Positions 16,367 through 25,486 of a DNA stretch of 64,000 bases are shown here, piece by piece (position 1 is the first letter of the stretch; every line of letters starts with the position of its first letter). The notes under the pieces are model-generated. The model was not told where the DNA came from. It searched no databases and saw only the letters and a program-made list of their open reading frames with translations. Both the position numbers and the translations under genes were made by a program. Source of the stretch: Streptomyces antarcticus (GTDB taxonomy: Bacteria; Actinomycetota; Actinomycetes; Streptomycetales; Streptomycetaceae); contig NZ_JAPNLM010000029.1 in NCBI RefSeq assembly GCF_026627255.1, positions 25,322 through 89,321 on the forward strand. The letters are read 5' to 3'.

Positions 16367-17668
16367 ATGTCGGAGAGAGGCCCCGCGACGGCCCCGTCGC
16401 ACGAGTCGTCGCCCGAATCCACCTCCGCCCCCGCGGCCACCGCACCCCTGACGGCCGCCCGCCGCACCGGTCTGCTGGTCACCTTCATCCTCGGCGGGCT
16501 CACGGCCCTCCCGCCGCTGTCGATGGACATGTACCTCCCGGCCCTGCCGCAGGTCACCACCGCCCTGAACAGCCCGGCCGCGACCGTACAGCTCACGCTC
16601 ACCGCCTGCCTCGCCGGCATGGCGCTGGGCCAGCTCGTCATCGGCCCCATGAGCGACAAGTGGGGCCGCCGCAGGCCCCTGCTCGCGGGCATGGTCGTCT
16701 ACGTCCTCGCCACCGCGATCTGCGCGCTGGCCCCGACCACCGAGCTGCTGATCGCCTTCCGGCTGCTCCAGGGCCTGGCCGGCGCGGCGGCGATCGTCAT
16801 CGCCCGCGCCGTCGTGCGCGACCTGTACGACGGCGTCGAGATGGCCCGGTTCTTCTCCACCCTGATGCTCATCTCCGGGGCCGCCCCGATCGTCGCCCCG
16901 CTCATCGGCGGCCAGGTGCTCCGCTTCGCCGACTGGCGCGGGGTCTTCGTCGTCCTCACCGCCGTCGGACTGGTGCTCACCCTGGTGGTGTGGCGCCGGC
17001 TCGACGAGACGCTTCCGCCCGAGCGGCGGCACACCGGCGGCGTCGGCTCGGCCCTGCGCACCATGCGGGGGCTGCTCGGCGACCGGGTCTTCGCCGGCTA
17101 CACCCTGGCCGGCGGCTTCGCGTTCGCGGTGCTCTTCTCGTACATCTCCGCCTCCCCCTTCGTGGTGCAGGAGATCTACGGCGCCTCGCCGCAGACGTTC
17201 AGCCTGCTCTTCGGCCTCAACTCCGTCGGCCTGATCATCGTCGGCCAGGTCAACGGCAAGCTGCTCGTCGGCCGGGTCAGCCTGGACAACGCCCTGGCCG
17301 TCGGCCTCGGGGTGATCACCGCCGCCTCGGTGGTGCTGCTGCTGATGTCGACCGGGGTGTTCGGGGAGGTCGGGCTCGTCCCGGTGTCCGCCGGGCTGTT
17401 CGTGCTGATGTCGGCGATGGGCCTGGTGCTGCCGAACACCAACGCGCAGGCCCTGATGCGGACCCCGCACGCCGCCGGCTCGGCCTCGGCGCTGCTGGGC
17501 ACCTCCTCGTTCCTCGTCGGCGCGATCGCCTCCCCGCTGGTCGGGATCGCTGGCGAGGACACGGCGGTGCCCATGGCGGTGGTACAGCTGGTCTGCTCGC
17601 TGCTGGCGGTGGGCTGCTTCCTCGGGATGTGCCGCCCCTGGCAGAGCCGCGAGCCGCAGGCCGCGTAG
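16367..17668 (+). CDS. Bcr/CflA-type MFS drug efflux transporter
   Basis: Twelve-helix major facilitator (433 aa). After a ~35-residue hydrophilic N-terminus come helices beginning TGLLVTFILGGLTALPPLSMDMYLPALP, a Bcr/CflA hallmark, then QLTLTACLAGMALGQLVIGPMSDKWGRRRPLL (MFS motif A). Members export bicyclomycin, chloramphenicol or related compounds with proton antiport. ATG at 16367, standing alone. The GC-rich 68 bases after it lead into the next gene on the same strand. Confidence 0.9.
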   Translation: MSERGPATAPSHESSPESTSAPAATAPLTAARRTGLLVTFILGGLTALPPLSMDMYLPALPQVTTALNSPAATVQLTLTACLAGMALGQLVIGPMSDKWGRRRPLLAGMVVYVLATAICALAPTTELLIAFRLLQGLAGAAAIVIARAVVRDLYDGVEMARFFSTLMLISGAAPIVAPLIGGQVLRFADWRGVFVVLTAVGLVLTLVVWRRLDETLPPERRHTGGVGSALRTMRGLLGDRVFAGYTLAGGFAFAVLFSYISASPFVVQEIYGASPQTFSLLFGLNSVGLIIVGQVNGKLLVGRVSLDNALAVGLGVITAASVVLLLMSTGVFGEVGLVPVSAGLFVLMSAMGLVLPNTNAQALMRTPHAAGSASALLGTSSFLVGAIASPLVGIAGEDTAVPMAVVQLVCSLLAVGCFLGMCRPWQSREPQAA

Positions 17669-17735
17669 CCCGTACGGACCGGGCCGCCGCCCGTTCGCGG
17701 CCCGGGGCCCCGTGGGGGCGCCGTAAACTTCGCGG

Positions 17736-18752
17736 GTGAACGCCACCACCCCCACCACCAGCGCCGAGTCCCTCCGCAGCGTGCTCGGCGGGCTGCTCGA
17801 CGGGCTCCCCCCGAAGCAGGCCACCGCCGCCGTCGAGCGGCTCATCGCCAGCTACCGGGGGCAGACCCCGACGGACACGCCCGTCCTGCGCGACCGCTCC
17901 GACGTGGTGGCGTACGCGGCCTACCGGATGCCCGCCACCTTCGAAGCCGTACGGTCCGCCCTGGACGGGCTCGCGGAGGCGGCGCCCGGCTGGGCCCCCG
18001 CCTCGCACGTGGACGTGGGCGGCGGCACGGGGGCCGCGACCTGGGCGGTGGACGCCACCTGGGACGGCCCCCGCGAGACGACGGTGCTGGACTGGGCGGA
18101 GCCCGCGCTGGCCTTGGGCCGCGAGCTGGCGGGCGCCTCCTCCTCGCAGGCGCTGCGCGGGGCCGGGTGGCGGCGGGCCGTCATCGGCGCCGGGATGGCC
18201 GTGCCCGACGCCGACCTGGTGACGGTCTCGTACGTCCTCGGCGAGCTGACCCCGCAGGCGCGCACGGCCGTCGTCGCGGAGGCGGCGCGGGCCGGGCAGG
18301 CCGTGGTGCTGATCGAGCCGGGCACGCCGGAGGGGTACCTGCGCGTCCGCGAGGCCCGCGAGCAGCTGATCGCGGCCGGGATGCGGGTGGCCGCCCCGTG
18401 CCCGCACGACGGGACCTGCCCGATCGAGGTCGGCCAGGACTGGTGCCACTTCTCGGCGCGGGTCAGCCGGTCCTCGCTGCACCGGAAGGTCAAGGGCGGC
18501 TCCCTCGCCTACGAGGACGAGAAGTTCAGCTACGTCGCCGCGACCCGCTTCCCGGTGCGGCCCGCCGCGTACCGGATCACGCGGCGGCCGCAGATCCGCA
18601 AGGGGCTCGTCCTGCTGGAACTCTGCGGTCCGCGGGACGCGGACGGGGACGGTACGGGCCTGACCCGGGCCACCGTGACCAAGCGCCATGGCGACCTCTA
18701 CAAGGCGGCGCGCGACGTCGACTGGGGCCGGGAGTGGCCGCCGGCCCCGTAG
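17736..18752 (+). CDS. Rsm22-like small-ribosomal-subunit methyltransferase-fold protein
   Basis: SAM-methyltransferase-fold protein (338 aa) of the Rsm22/METTL17 family, which is linked to ribosome small-subunit assembly. Motif I is VDVGGGTGAATWAV near residue 90; VSYVLGELTPQART near 165 is the family acidic motif. Four cysteines typical of the iron-sulfur site lie in APCPHDGTCPIEVGQDWCHF plus a fourth region downstream, and SRSSLHRKVKGG with YEDEKFSYVAATR is characteristic. GTG start at 17736. Single gene. Confidence 0.85.
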   Translation: MNATTPTTSAESLRSVLGGLLDGLPPKQATAAVERLIASYRGQTPTDTPVLRDRSDVVAYAAYRMPATFEAVRSALDGLAEAAPGWAPASHVDVGGGTGAATWAVDATWDGPRETTVLDWAEPALALGRELAGASSSQALRGAGWRRAVIGAGMAVPDADLVTVSYVLGELTPQARTAVVAEAARAGQAVVLIEPGTPEGYLRVREAREQLIAAGMRVAAPCPHDGTCPIEVGQDWCHFSARVSRSSLHRKVKGGSLAYEDEKFSYVAATRFPVRPAAYRITRRPQIRKGLVLLELCGPRDADGDGTGLTRATVTKRHGDLYKAARDVDWGREWPPAP

Positions 18753-18816
18753 GACCGCCGGCCCGGAGCTGCCCGCCGCCGGGCCGCCGCCGGGCCGCGG
18801 GCAGCCGTACCCGGCC

Positions 18817-19626
18817 CTAGGGCCGCAGCTCCTGGGTGCAGCACTTCACGCTGCCGCCGCCCTTGAGCAGCTCTCCCAGGTCCATCGGAACGGGCTCGAA
18901 GCCCCGGTCCCGCAGCGGCTCCAGCAGTCCGGTGGCCGCCTGCGGGAGCAGGACGTGCAGGCCGTCGGAGACGGCGTTCAGGCCGAGCGCGGCGGCATCC
19001 TGCCCGTCGGCGATCAGGGCGTCCGGGAAGAGCCGCCGGAGCACGGCCCGGCTGCCCGGCGAGAACGCGTCCGGGTAGTACATGACCTCGTCGCCGTCCA
19101 GCACGCTGAGCGCGGTGTCCAGGTGGTAGTAGCGCGGGTCGACCAGGTCGAGGCCGATGACCGGGCGTCCGAAGAACTCCTGGGCCTCGTCGTGCGAGAG
19201 CGGGCTGGAGCGGAAGCCCCGGCCGGCCAGCAGGTAGCCGGCGGTGACGGCGAAGTCGCCCTCGCCCTCGTTGACGTGGGCCGGCTCGTGGACGTCCCGG
19301 TACCCGTGGGACCGGAACCAGTCGAGGTGGATCGCGGCCTCGGCGGTCCGTTCCGGGTGGGCGAACCGGGCGCCGAGCACCCGGCCGTCGACGACGAGGG
19401 CGCCGTTCGCCGCGAAGACCATGTCCGGCAGCGCGGGGTCCGGTACGAGGGTCTCGACCGTGTGCCCGAGCGAGCGGTAGCGGTCCCTCAGGTCCTCCCA
19501 CTGGGCGAGGGCGAGGGGCAGGTCCACCGGTTTCGTGGGATCCATCCACGGGTTGATGGAGTAGGTGACTTTGAAGTGTGCCGGTGGGCACATCAGGTAG
19601 CGCCGGGGTGTGGCGTCTCTGCGCAA
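18817..19626 (-). CDS. ddaH: Dimethylargininase-like amidinotransferase-superfamily protein
   Basis: Guanidine-modifying enzyme fold (269 aa); close relatives are annotated as N(G),N(G)-dimethylarginine dimethylaminohydrolase, releasing citrulline. Family landmarks: YLMCPPAHFKVTYSINPWM near the start, MVFAANGALVVDG, the catalytic-His segment RYYHLDTALSVLDGDEVMYYPDAF near 165, and the terminal catalytic-Cys motif GGGSVKCCTQEL. TTG at 19626 is chosen because GAGGAG lies 9 bases upstream and it gives the family length; no ATG fits. It is divergent from a TetR gene, which could regulate it (inference). Confidence 0.8.
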   Translation of the reverse strand: MRRDATPRRYLMCPPAHFKVTYSINPWMDPTKPVDLPLALAQWEDLRDRYRSLGHTVETLVPDPALPDMVFAANGALVVDGRVLGARFAHPERTAEAAIHLDWFRSHGYRDVHEPAHVNEGEGDFAVTAGYLLAGRGFRSSPLSHDEAQEFFGRPVIGLDLVDPRYYHLDTALSVLDGDEVMYYPDAFSPGSRAVLRRLFPDALIADGQDAAALGLNAVSDGLHVLLPQAATGLLEPLRDRGFEPVPMDLGELLKGGGSVKCCTQELRP

Positions 19627-19779
19627 AGAAGGCTCCTCACGACTTGCACGACGTGCGCGACCACGCGTCGCGCGTGAAGAGAATCGTCTCCCCTCCGAGG
19701 GAACGGCGCAGTCAACTGACCGGGTGGTTTAGGGAACGCCGGGAAAAGACGAGACGTATCGGGTTGGTACGTTCCCGGC

Positions 19780-20391
19780 ATGACCAAGACCCCTGACGCC
19801 GCCCGCCGCAGCGACCGCTCCCGGCGCGCCATCCTCGACGCCGCGCTCGCCCTCGTCGGGGAGGTCGGCTACAACCGGCTGACCATCGAGGCCATCGCGG
19901 CCCGCGCCGGGGTCGGCAAGCAGACCATCTACCGCTGGTGGCCGTCGAAGGCCGCGGTCCTCCTGGACGCCTCGCTGGCCCTCGCCGGGGACGCGGAGAC
20001 GGAGGGCGGGTGGACCGGCTTCCCCGACACCGGGGACCTCGCGGCCGACCTGAAGTACGTACTGCGGGCGACCGTGGACGAGTTCGGCGACGCCAGGTAC
20101 GAGGCCCCCGCGCGCGCCCTGGCCGCGGCCGGGGCGACCGACCCCGGGCTCGGCGCCCGCTTCACGGAGCAGCTGCTGGAGCCGCAGCTCGCACTGTACG
20201 AGGAGCGTCTGCGCACGGCGCGGGAGGCGGGCCGGATCGCACCGGACACGGATCTACGCCTGACGGTGGAGATGCTGCTCGGGCCGCTGACGTACCGCTG
20301 GCTGCTGCGCACGGGCCCGCTCACGCACGCGTACACCGACGCGCTCGTCGACCGGGTGCTGGGCGGGGTGTCAAACGTCACCGGGGGCTAG
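19780..20391 (+). CDS. TetR/AcrR family transcriptional regulator
   Basis: 203 aa with an N-terminal HTH (residues ~12-58: ILDAALALVGEVGYNRLTIEAIAARAGVGKQTIYRWWPSK), followed by a helical ligand-binding domain with a TetR_C-type helix pattern (LTVEMLLGPLTYRWLLRTGPL). Its target is unknown. The 153-base divergent region shared with the dimethylargininase-like gene is the natural place for its operator, but I saw no clear palindrome there. ATG at 19780. Confidence 0.88.
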   Translation: MTKTPDAARRSDRSRRAILDAALALVGEVGYNRLTIEAIAARAGVGKQTIYRWWPSKAAVLLDASLALAGDAETEGGWTGFPDTGDLAADLKYVLRATVDEFGDARYEAPARALAAAGATDPGLGARFTEQLLEPQLALYEERLRTAREAGRIAPDTDLRLTVEMLLGPLTYRWLLRTGPLTHAYTDALVDRVLGGVSNVTGG

Positions 20392-20566
20392 GCGGGGCGG
20401 GACGGACGGCACCTCGGGAACATATGCCCGAATAGTGTGCTTATCTTGGGGTTGTCCACTGCCCCTCCCCAACCCCCCGGTTGAGGAGTCCGGTCACCCG
20501 GGGCGCAGGATGGTGGGAGCATGGAAACGTCTGCCGGGTTAACGGTTCGGTTTGGTGAGGGGATAG

Positions 20567-21316
20567 ATGGGGTCTGAGTCCGGCCGCGTCCAACGCGGCG
20601 AGAGCAGGATGTCCCAGTGGCTGCGCCGGCGGCAGAAACCCACCGCCGAGGATCCCGGACGCGAGCGCGAGGCGCTCCTCCTGGCCGTCGCCGCCGCCGG
20701 CCTGCCGATCTCCCCCGCCGCCCATCCCGTCGGCTACCGGTGTTCGTGCGACCGGATCGGCTGTCCGACGCCCGCGCGGCACCCCGTCTCCTTCGCCTGG
20801 CAGACCCAGTCCACCACCGACCGCGCACAGGTCGAGCGGTGGGCCCGCAACGAGCCCCAGGCCAACTTCATCACCGCGACGGGCATGGTCCACGACGTCC
20901 TCGACGTCCCCCTCGAAGCCGGCGCCGCCGCACTGGCCCGCCTGCTGGAGGCAGGGATCGACGTCGGCCCGGTCGCCGAGTCGGGCGGTACGGGCGACCA
21001 GGCCCGGATGCTGTTCTTCACCGCCACCCGCGGCACCCCCGAGGACGAGGACGAGTGGTGGCCCTGCGAGCTGGACTGCCACCCCGAGACCATGGACGAG
21101 CATCCGGGCCTGCGCTGGCACTGCCGCGGCAGCTACGTCCTGGTACCGCCGGCGGCCCTCCCCGGTGACGAGGCGGTGACCTGGCTCCGCGGCATCGAGC
21201 ACCCCCTGCCGGACCCGCTGACCCTGCTGGAGACCCTGACCGACGCCTGCGCCCAGTACGCCGGTGCCTCGGACCAGGTCCCGGCCACGGTCGCCTGGCC
21301 CCTCGGCCGCGCGTAG
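20567..21316 (+). CDS. Degenerate prim-pol-like (bifunctional DNA primase/polymerase N-terminal) protein
   Basis: 249-aa protein resembling the stand-alone prim-pol-like proteins widespread in Streptomyces. It has an Arg-rich N-terminus, LLAVAAAGLPISP, a Cys motif YRCSCDRIGCPTPARHP, FITATGMVHDVLDVPLEAGAAAL and CHPETMDEHPGLRWHCRGSYVLVPPA. The expected DXD-type catalytic pair appears as LDVP, so polymerase activity is doubtful and a regulatory or structural role is more likely (inference). ATG at 20567 follows GAGGGG; an in-frame ATG at 20609 is an alternative. No replication genes nearby. Confidence 0.68.
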   Translation: MGSESGRVQRGESRMSQWLRRRQKPTAEDPGREREALLLAVAAAGLPISPAAHPVGYRCSCDRIGCPTPARHPVSFAWQTQSTTDRAQVERWARNEPQANFITATGMVHDVLDVPLEAGAAALARLLEAGIDVGPVAESGGTGDQARMLFFTATRGTPEDEDEWWPCELDCHPETMDEHPGLRWHCRGSYVLVPPAALPGDEAVTWLRGIEHPLPDPLTLLETLTDACAQYAGASDQVPATVAWPLGRA

Positions 21317-21347
21317 CCCCGGCGGGCGGCGGACCGACGACGCGTGC

Positions 21348-21370
21348 GGCCCCGTCGGACGGACGGGGCC
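21348..21370. terminator. Hairpin between convergent genes
   Basis: GGCCCCGTC and GACGGGGCC pair around a 5-base loop, located after the prim-pol-like gene and before the convergent yaaA-like gene. No U tract is present. Confidence 0.55.
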
Positions 21371-21387
21371 GGCCGCGGCGCCTCACC

Positions 21388-21448
21388 GGATCAGGCTCAG
21401 TGGATCCGGCTCAGTGGATCCGGCTCAGTGGATCCGGCTCAGTGGATC
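21388..21448. repeat. 14-bp tandem repeat spanning the yaaA stop codon
   Basis: GGATCCGGCTCAGT repeats at 21402, 21416 and 21430, with a one-base variant at 21388 and a partial unit at 21444. The copy at 21430-21443 contains the stop codon of the minus-strand yaaA-like gene, so the repeat is the duplicated end of that gene. Confidence 0.92.
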
Positions 21449-22242
21449 TGGGAGACGACCACGTCGAGCGGCCAGGCCTTGCCGGCCTTCGCGGGGGCCT
21501 CGGCCTCGACCGTGTAGCCCAGGTCCCGCAGGGCCTCGACCAGCTCGGCGGGTCCGGCCGGAACGGCCCCCGCCAGCAGCAGGTCCCGGACCATCCGCCC
21601 CTTCGTCGCCTTGTTGAAGTGGCTGACCACCGACCGCTTCTCCACGCCGTCGACGATCTGCGCGTGCAGCACCCGCACGGTCGCGGTCCGCCCCGCCACC
21701 TCGCCCTTCGGCTTCCAGGCGGACGCGTACGCCGACGAGCGCAGGTCCAGGACCAGGCCCTCCCCGGCCGTCCGCGGCAGCACTTCGGCCATCGGGCCGC
21801 GCCAGTACGCGCCGAGCGCGCCCAGCCCCGGCAGCTTCACACCCATCGAGCAGCGGTACGACGGAATGCGGTCGGTGACCCGTACCGCGCCCCACAGGCC
21901 GGAGAACACGAGCAGCGCGTCATCGGCGAGCTTGCGCGCCTGCGGGGTCAGGCCGGCCAGGTCCAGGGCGTCGTACAGGACGCCCGTGTAGACCTCGCCC
22001 GCCGGGCGGGCCGCCGCCGTGCGCAGCTCCGCGTTCTTGGCGACCTCGCCGCGCAGTCCCTCGCTCAGGCCCAGCACCTCGCGCGCCGCGGTGTCTTCGC
22101 CCGCGCCACACAGGGCGACCAGTTCCTCCAGTACCGCCGCACGCGCCGGGGCCAGTCCGGGCAGGGACAGCGACTCGGGCTTCAGCGGTGCGCCGGAGCC
22201 GCCGGCGGCCTTTCCCTCGGAGGGCGGCAGCAGCACGAGCAC
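21439..22242 (-). CDS. yaaA: YaaA-family peroxide stress protein (DUF328)
   Basis: Cytosolic protein (267 aa) of the YaaA family, which in E. coli lowers free iron during peroxide stress and binds DNA. Recognised by VLLPPSEGKA at the start, YTGVLYDALDL near 95, LVFSGLWGAVRVTDRIPSYRCSMGVKLPGLG near 125, and VVSHFNKATKGRMVRDLL near 220. GTG at 22242 is chosen: the GGAG/GGAGAAC site lies before it and the family motif begins at residue 3. The open frame extends to 22350, but that segment is shadow. Its stop codon lies in a tandem repeat. It is divergent from the RNB nuclease gene. Confidence 0.88.
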   Translation of the reverse strand: MLVLLPPSEGKAAGGSGAPLKPESLSLPGLAPARAAVLEELVALCGAGEDTAAREVLGLSEGLRGEVAKNAELRTAAARPAGEVYTGVLYDALDLAGLTPQARKLADDALLVFSGLWGAVRVTDRIPSYRCSMGVKLPGLGALGAYWRGPMAEVLPRTAGEGLVLDLRSSAYASAWKPKGEVAGRTATVRVLHAQIVDGVEKRSVVSHFNKATKGRMVRDLLLAGAVPAGPAELVEALRDLGYTVEAEAPAKAGKAWPLDVVVSQIH

Positions 22243-22343
22243 GGTGGTTCTCCTTCGGTACGGCACGGCGCGGGGATGCGGCCCCGGAGCCAGGGTAGAC
22301 GGCTCGCCGTGCCGCTCCGGCCGGACGGCCCTAGGCTCGGTCC

Positions 22344-23786
22344 ATGCCACGCCGTCACCTGCACATCACCGGCACAGACGGGGCTGCCCTGCGGGCGGCG
22401 CTGCGTGACCTGCGGACGAAGCTGGGGGTGCCGCGGGAGTTCCCGGCCGAGGTGCTCGCCGAGGCGGAGCGGGCCGCCCGCGGCCCCCGGCTGCCGGAGT
22501 ACGACGCCACCGAGCTGCCCCTCTTCACCATCGACCCGCCGGCCTCCGTCGACCTCGACCAGGCCATGCACCTGGCGAGACGGCCCGGCGGCGGCTACCG
22601 CGTGCACTACGCCATCGCCGACGTCGCCGCCTTCGTCACCCCCGGCGGCCCGCTCGACGCGGAGGCCCACCGCCGCGTCACCACCCTGTACTTCCCCGAC
22701 GAACGGGTCCCGCTGCATCCCGCCCCGCTCTCGGAGGGCGCGGCCAGTCTGCTGCCCGACCGGACCCGCCCGGCGCTGCTGTGGCGGCTCGACCTCGACC
22801 CGGACGGCCGGGCCGAGGCCGTCGACGTCCGCCGCGCGCTGGTCCGCAGCCGGGCCAAACTCGACTACGACGGGGTCCAGAAGGCCATCGACACCGGCAC
22901 CGCCGAGGAACCCCTCGCCCTCCTGAAGGACATCGGCCGGCTCCGCGAGGCCCTGGAGCGCGAGCGCGGCGGCATCTCGCTGAACGTGCCCGAACAGGAG
23001 ATCGTCGGGCACGACGGCGGCTACCGCCTCGGCTACCGGGCGCCGCTGCCCGCCGACGGATGGAACGCGCAGATCTCCCTCATGACCGGCATGGCCGCCG
23101 CCGACCTGATGCTCGCCGCCGGGACCGGCATCCTGCGCACCCTGCCCACCGCGCCCGACGGCGCCGTCGGGCGGCTGCGGCGGGCGGCGAAGGCCCTGCG
23201 CATCGACTGGCCGCACCACGTCCCGTACGCCGAACTCGTCCGCTCGCTCGACCCGCACCGCCCCGCCCACGCCGCCTTCCTCCAGGAGTGCACGTCGCTC
23301 CTGCGGGGCGCGGGCTACACCGTCTTCACCGGCGGCCAGACCCCCGATCCGGCGGTCCACGCCGCGGTGGCGGCCCCGTACACGCACTGCACGGCGCCGC
23401 TGCGCCGGCTGGTCGACCGCTACACCGGCGAGCTGTGCGTGGCGGCCGCCGCCGGGGCCGGGACCCCCGAGTGGGTGCTGTCGGCGCTGGCGGCCCTGCC
23501 CCGGGAGATGACCGAAGGCACCCGGCTGGCGAACACCGCCGAACGGGAGTCCGTGGACCTGGTCGAGGCCGCCCTGCTCCAGGACCGCGTCGGGGAGGCG
23601 TTCGAGGCGACGGTGATCGACGTCAGGGACGCCGAGCCGCTGGTCGGCACGGTCCAGCTGGCGGACCCGGCGGTCGTCGGCCGCGTCGAGTCCGCCGGTC
23701 CGGCGCTCCCGCTGGGCGAACGCGTCCGGGTCCGGCTGACGCACGCGGACCCGGGCACGGCGAAGGTCCTGTTCGCCCTGGCCTGA
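22344..23786 (+). CDS. RNB-domain exoribonuclease (RNase II/R family)
   Basis: 3'-5' exoribonuclease-like protein (480 aa). The RNB domain spans residues ~50-390, with the acidic active site in LFTIDPPASVDLDQAMHL (Asp cluster) and GGYRVHYAIADVAAFV. Later conserved parts are SLMTGMAAADLML and PYTHCTAPLRRLVDRYTGE. The short ~65-residue C-terminus may carry a reduced S1-like domain. At 480 aa it is shorter than E. coli RNase II/R because N-terminal cold-shock domains are missing, as in the actinobacterial form. ATG at 22344. Confidence 0.9.
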   Translation: MPRRHLHITGTDGAALRAALRDLRTKLGVPREFPAEVLAEAERAARGPRLPEYDATELPLFTIDPPASVDLDQAMHLARRPGGGYRVHYAIADVAAFVTPGGPLDAEAHRRVTTLYFPDERVPLHPAPLSEGAASLLPDRTRPALLWRLDLDPDGRAEAVDVRRALVRSRAKLDYDGVQKAIDTGTAEEPLALLKDIGRLREALERERGGISLNVPEQEIVGHDGGYRLGYRAPLPADGWNAQISLMTGMAAADLMLAAGTGILRTLPTAPDGAVGRLRRAAKALRIDWPHHVPYAELVRSLDPHRPAHAAFLQECTSLLRGAGYTVFTGGQTPDPAVHAAVAAPYTHCTAPLRRLVDRYTGELCVAAAAGAGTPEWVLSALAALPREMTEGTRLANTAERESVDLVEAALLQDRVGEAFEATVIDVRDAEPLVGTVQLADPAVVGRVESAGPALPLGERVRVRLTHADPGTAKVLFALA

Positions 23787-23813
23787 ACGGGCGGGCGCCC
23801 GGCTGCTCGGCCG

Positions 23814-24680
23814 TCAGGCGGGCTGCCGCAGGGCGCCGACCAGAGCGCGCGGATCGTCGGCGTGGAAGCGGATCGTACGGGCCTCGCCGCGCCCGCCGAG
23901 CGGGCGGGTGAAGGGCAGGGGCCGGTTCAGCTCCACGGTCACCGTGGTCTGGCTGCCGACGATCAGGTCGAGCACCCCGTCCTCGGAGAGGGTGACGAGC
24001 CGGCCCTCGGGGTAGCGCCGGTCGACCCGGACCGAGGCCACCGCGTCCGGCGGGACGGCGAGGTCGAAGAGGGCTCCGTAGCGGATCCGCAGCGAGCCGT
24101 CGGGGCTCACCACGTGCGGCCGGGTGACGCAGGCGGCGTGCAGGGCGAGGACGGCCACGATGCCGTACAGGTCCAGGACCAGCATCACCCGGTGGACGGC
24201 CGGCCAGGGGATGAGGAAGGCCAGGGCCACCGTCTCGATCACCGACACGAAGAGCAGGCCGTACATCATCGCCGTCTGGGGTCCGGTGTACGCGCCGGCG
24301 AGGTCCCCGGGGCGCACCCCGTGCTTCCTGCGCAGCGCCCACCGGCCGAGGGAGCCGGCGGAGCGCAGCTCGTGGACGAGCAGGCGGCGCACCGCCACCG
24401 GCACCACCTGCCGCAGCGCCGACCGCCGGGCCGCCCCGCGGTCCTCGCCGCGGGCAAGGGCGGCGGCGTACAGGGAGTACAGCACCCAGGCCTCCAGCAG
24501 CAGCACCGCCAGGACGAGGATCTCGGCGCCCGCCAGCGCCCATCCGGGCGGCCGGACCCCGGCCACCAGGCAGACCGCCAGGGCCAGTTCCCCCGGCAGG
24601 ACGGCGGCGACCGCGATCCGTGCCGCCCGTACGCCCCGTGCCCGTTCCCGTGCCTGTTCACGTGCTCCGCCGTCGCTCAT
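23814..24680 (-). CDS. Integral membrane protein of unknown function
   Basis: 288 aa. It has about five predicted helices (IAVAAVLPGELALAVCLVAGV, LAGAEILVLAVLLLEAWVLYSLYAAAL, AMMYGLLFVSVIETVALAFLIPW, VMLVLDLYGIVAVLALHAACV) and a C-terminal cytosolic beta-rich domain (~195-288) with ISP-like repeats (SLRIRYGALFDLAVPPDAVASVRV, VLDLIVGSQTTVTVEL, TIRFHADDPRALVGAL). ATG at 24680 overlaps the MerR stop by four bases (ATGA), so the regulator and this protein are translationally coupled. Coupling suggests the MerR protein controls or responds to it. Confidence 0.75.
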   Translation of the reverse strand: MSDGGAREQARERARGVRAARIAVAAVLPGELALAVCLVAGVRPPGWALAGAEILVLAVLLLEAWVLYSLYAAALARGEDRGAARRSALRQVVPVAVRRLLVHELRSAGSLGRWALRRKHGVRPGDLAGAYTGPQTAMMYGLLFVSVIETVALAFLIPWPAVHRVMLVLDLYGIVAVLALHAACVTRPHVVSPDGSLRIRYGALFDLAVPPDAVASVRVDRRYPEGRLVTLSEDGVLDLIVGSQTTVTVELNRPLPFTRPLGGRGEARTIRFHADDPRALVGALRQPA

Positions 24681-25411
24681 CCCCGGCCCCTCTCCATGAA
24701 AGCGTCCATGAGCCGGCGGACGACCTCCGCCTGCGCGGGCGCGTACTCGGCGAGCAGCGCCTCCTTGAATCCGGCCACGACCGCCCCGTCGGCGGGGATC
24801 GCGGCGAACAGTCCCTCGGGGACAGCCGCCATCAGGTCGTCGGCGAGGGGGGCGATCCGCGGATCGTCGGCGGGGGCCCCGGCGAGCGCGTCGAGGCGCT
24901 CGTACAGGGCGAGCATCGCGGGGTCGGCGGCCACCGCGCCGAGCACCTCGTAGACCTGGCGGCCGCCGGTGCCGGTGGTGTCCAGCAGGGTCAGGTACTC
25001 GCGGTCCTTGGCGGCGCTCGGCGAGGCCGTCTCGGGGGCCCGCGCCAGCAGCGCGGCGAGCGCGGGCGACACGGGCCCGGTGTCGCCGGGCGGCTCCGCG
25101 AGCAGCGCGGCCAGCCGCAGGCGCCGCTCCCGCAGGGCGGCCTCCTGGCGCGCCAGGTCGGCGTCGAGCTCGGCCAGTACGTCGGCCAGCTCGCGCCCGG
25201 CGTCGTCCGCGAGCACGTCGCGGACCTCGTCGAGGCTCAGGCCGAGCTCGGTGAGCCGGCGCACGCGGGCCAGCAGGATGGCGTCGCGGACGCTGTAGGC
25301 CCGGTATCCGTTGGGGCGCCGCTCCGGTTCCGGGAGCAGCCCGACATGGTGGTAGTGCCGGATCGCCCGGGTGGTGAGCCCGACGAGCGCGGCGATCTCT
25401 CCGATCCGCAT
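24677..25411 (-). CDS. MerR family transcriptional regulator
   Basis: 244 aa. The N-terminal winged HTH (MRIGEIAALVGLTTRAIRHYHHVGLLPEPERRPNGYRAYS) is followed by VRDAILLARVRRLTELGLSLDEVRDVL and a dimerisation coiled coil (~75-120). The C-terminal ~120 residues form a helical ligand-binding-type domain (TipAS-like in general length). No cysteine metal-site loop is evident, so a small-molecule ligand is more likely than a metal. ATG at 25411. It heads a two-gene operon with the membrane protein. Confidence 0.88.
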   Translation of the reverse strand: MRIGEIAALVGLTTRAIRHYHHVGLLPEPERRPNGYRAYSVRDAILLARVRRLTELGLSLDEVRDVLADDAGRELADVLAELDADLARQEAALRERRLRLAALLAEPPGDTGPVSPALAALLARAPETASPSAAKDREYLTLLDTTGTGGRQVYEVLGAVAADPAMLALYERLDALAGAPADDPRIAPLADDLMAAVPEGLFAAIPADGAVVAGFKEALLAEYAPAQAEVVRRLMDAFMERGRG

Positions 25412-25486
25412 GCCCCCAGTAGAAACCTTGCCGTTGCGTCAAGGTCAAGGCACGGCGCGGCCCCGGGTAGCATGGTCGGCACGACA

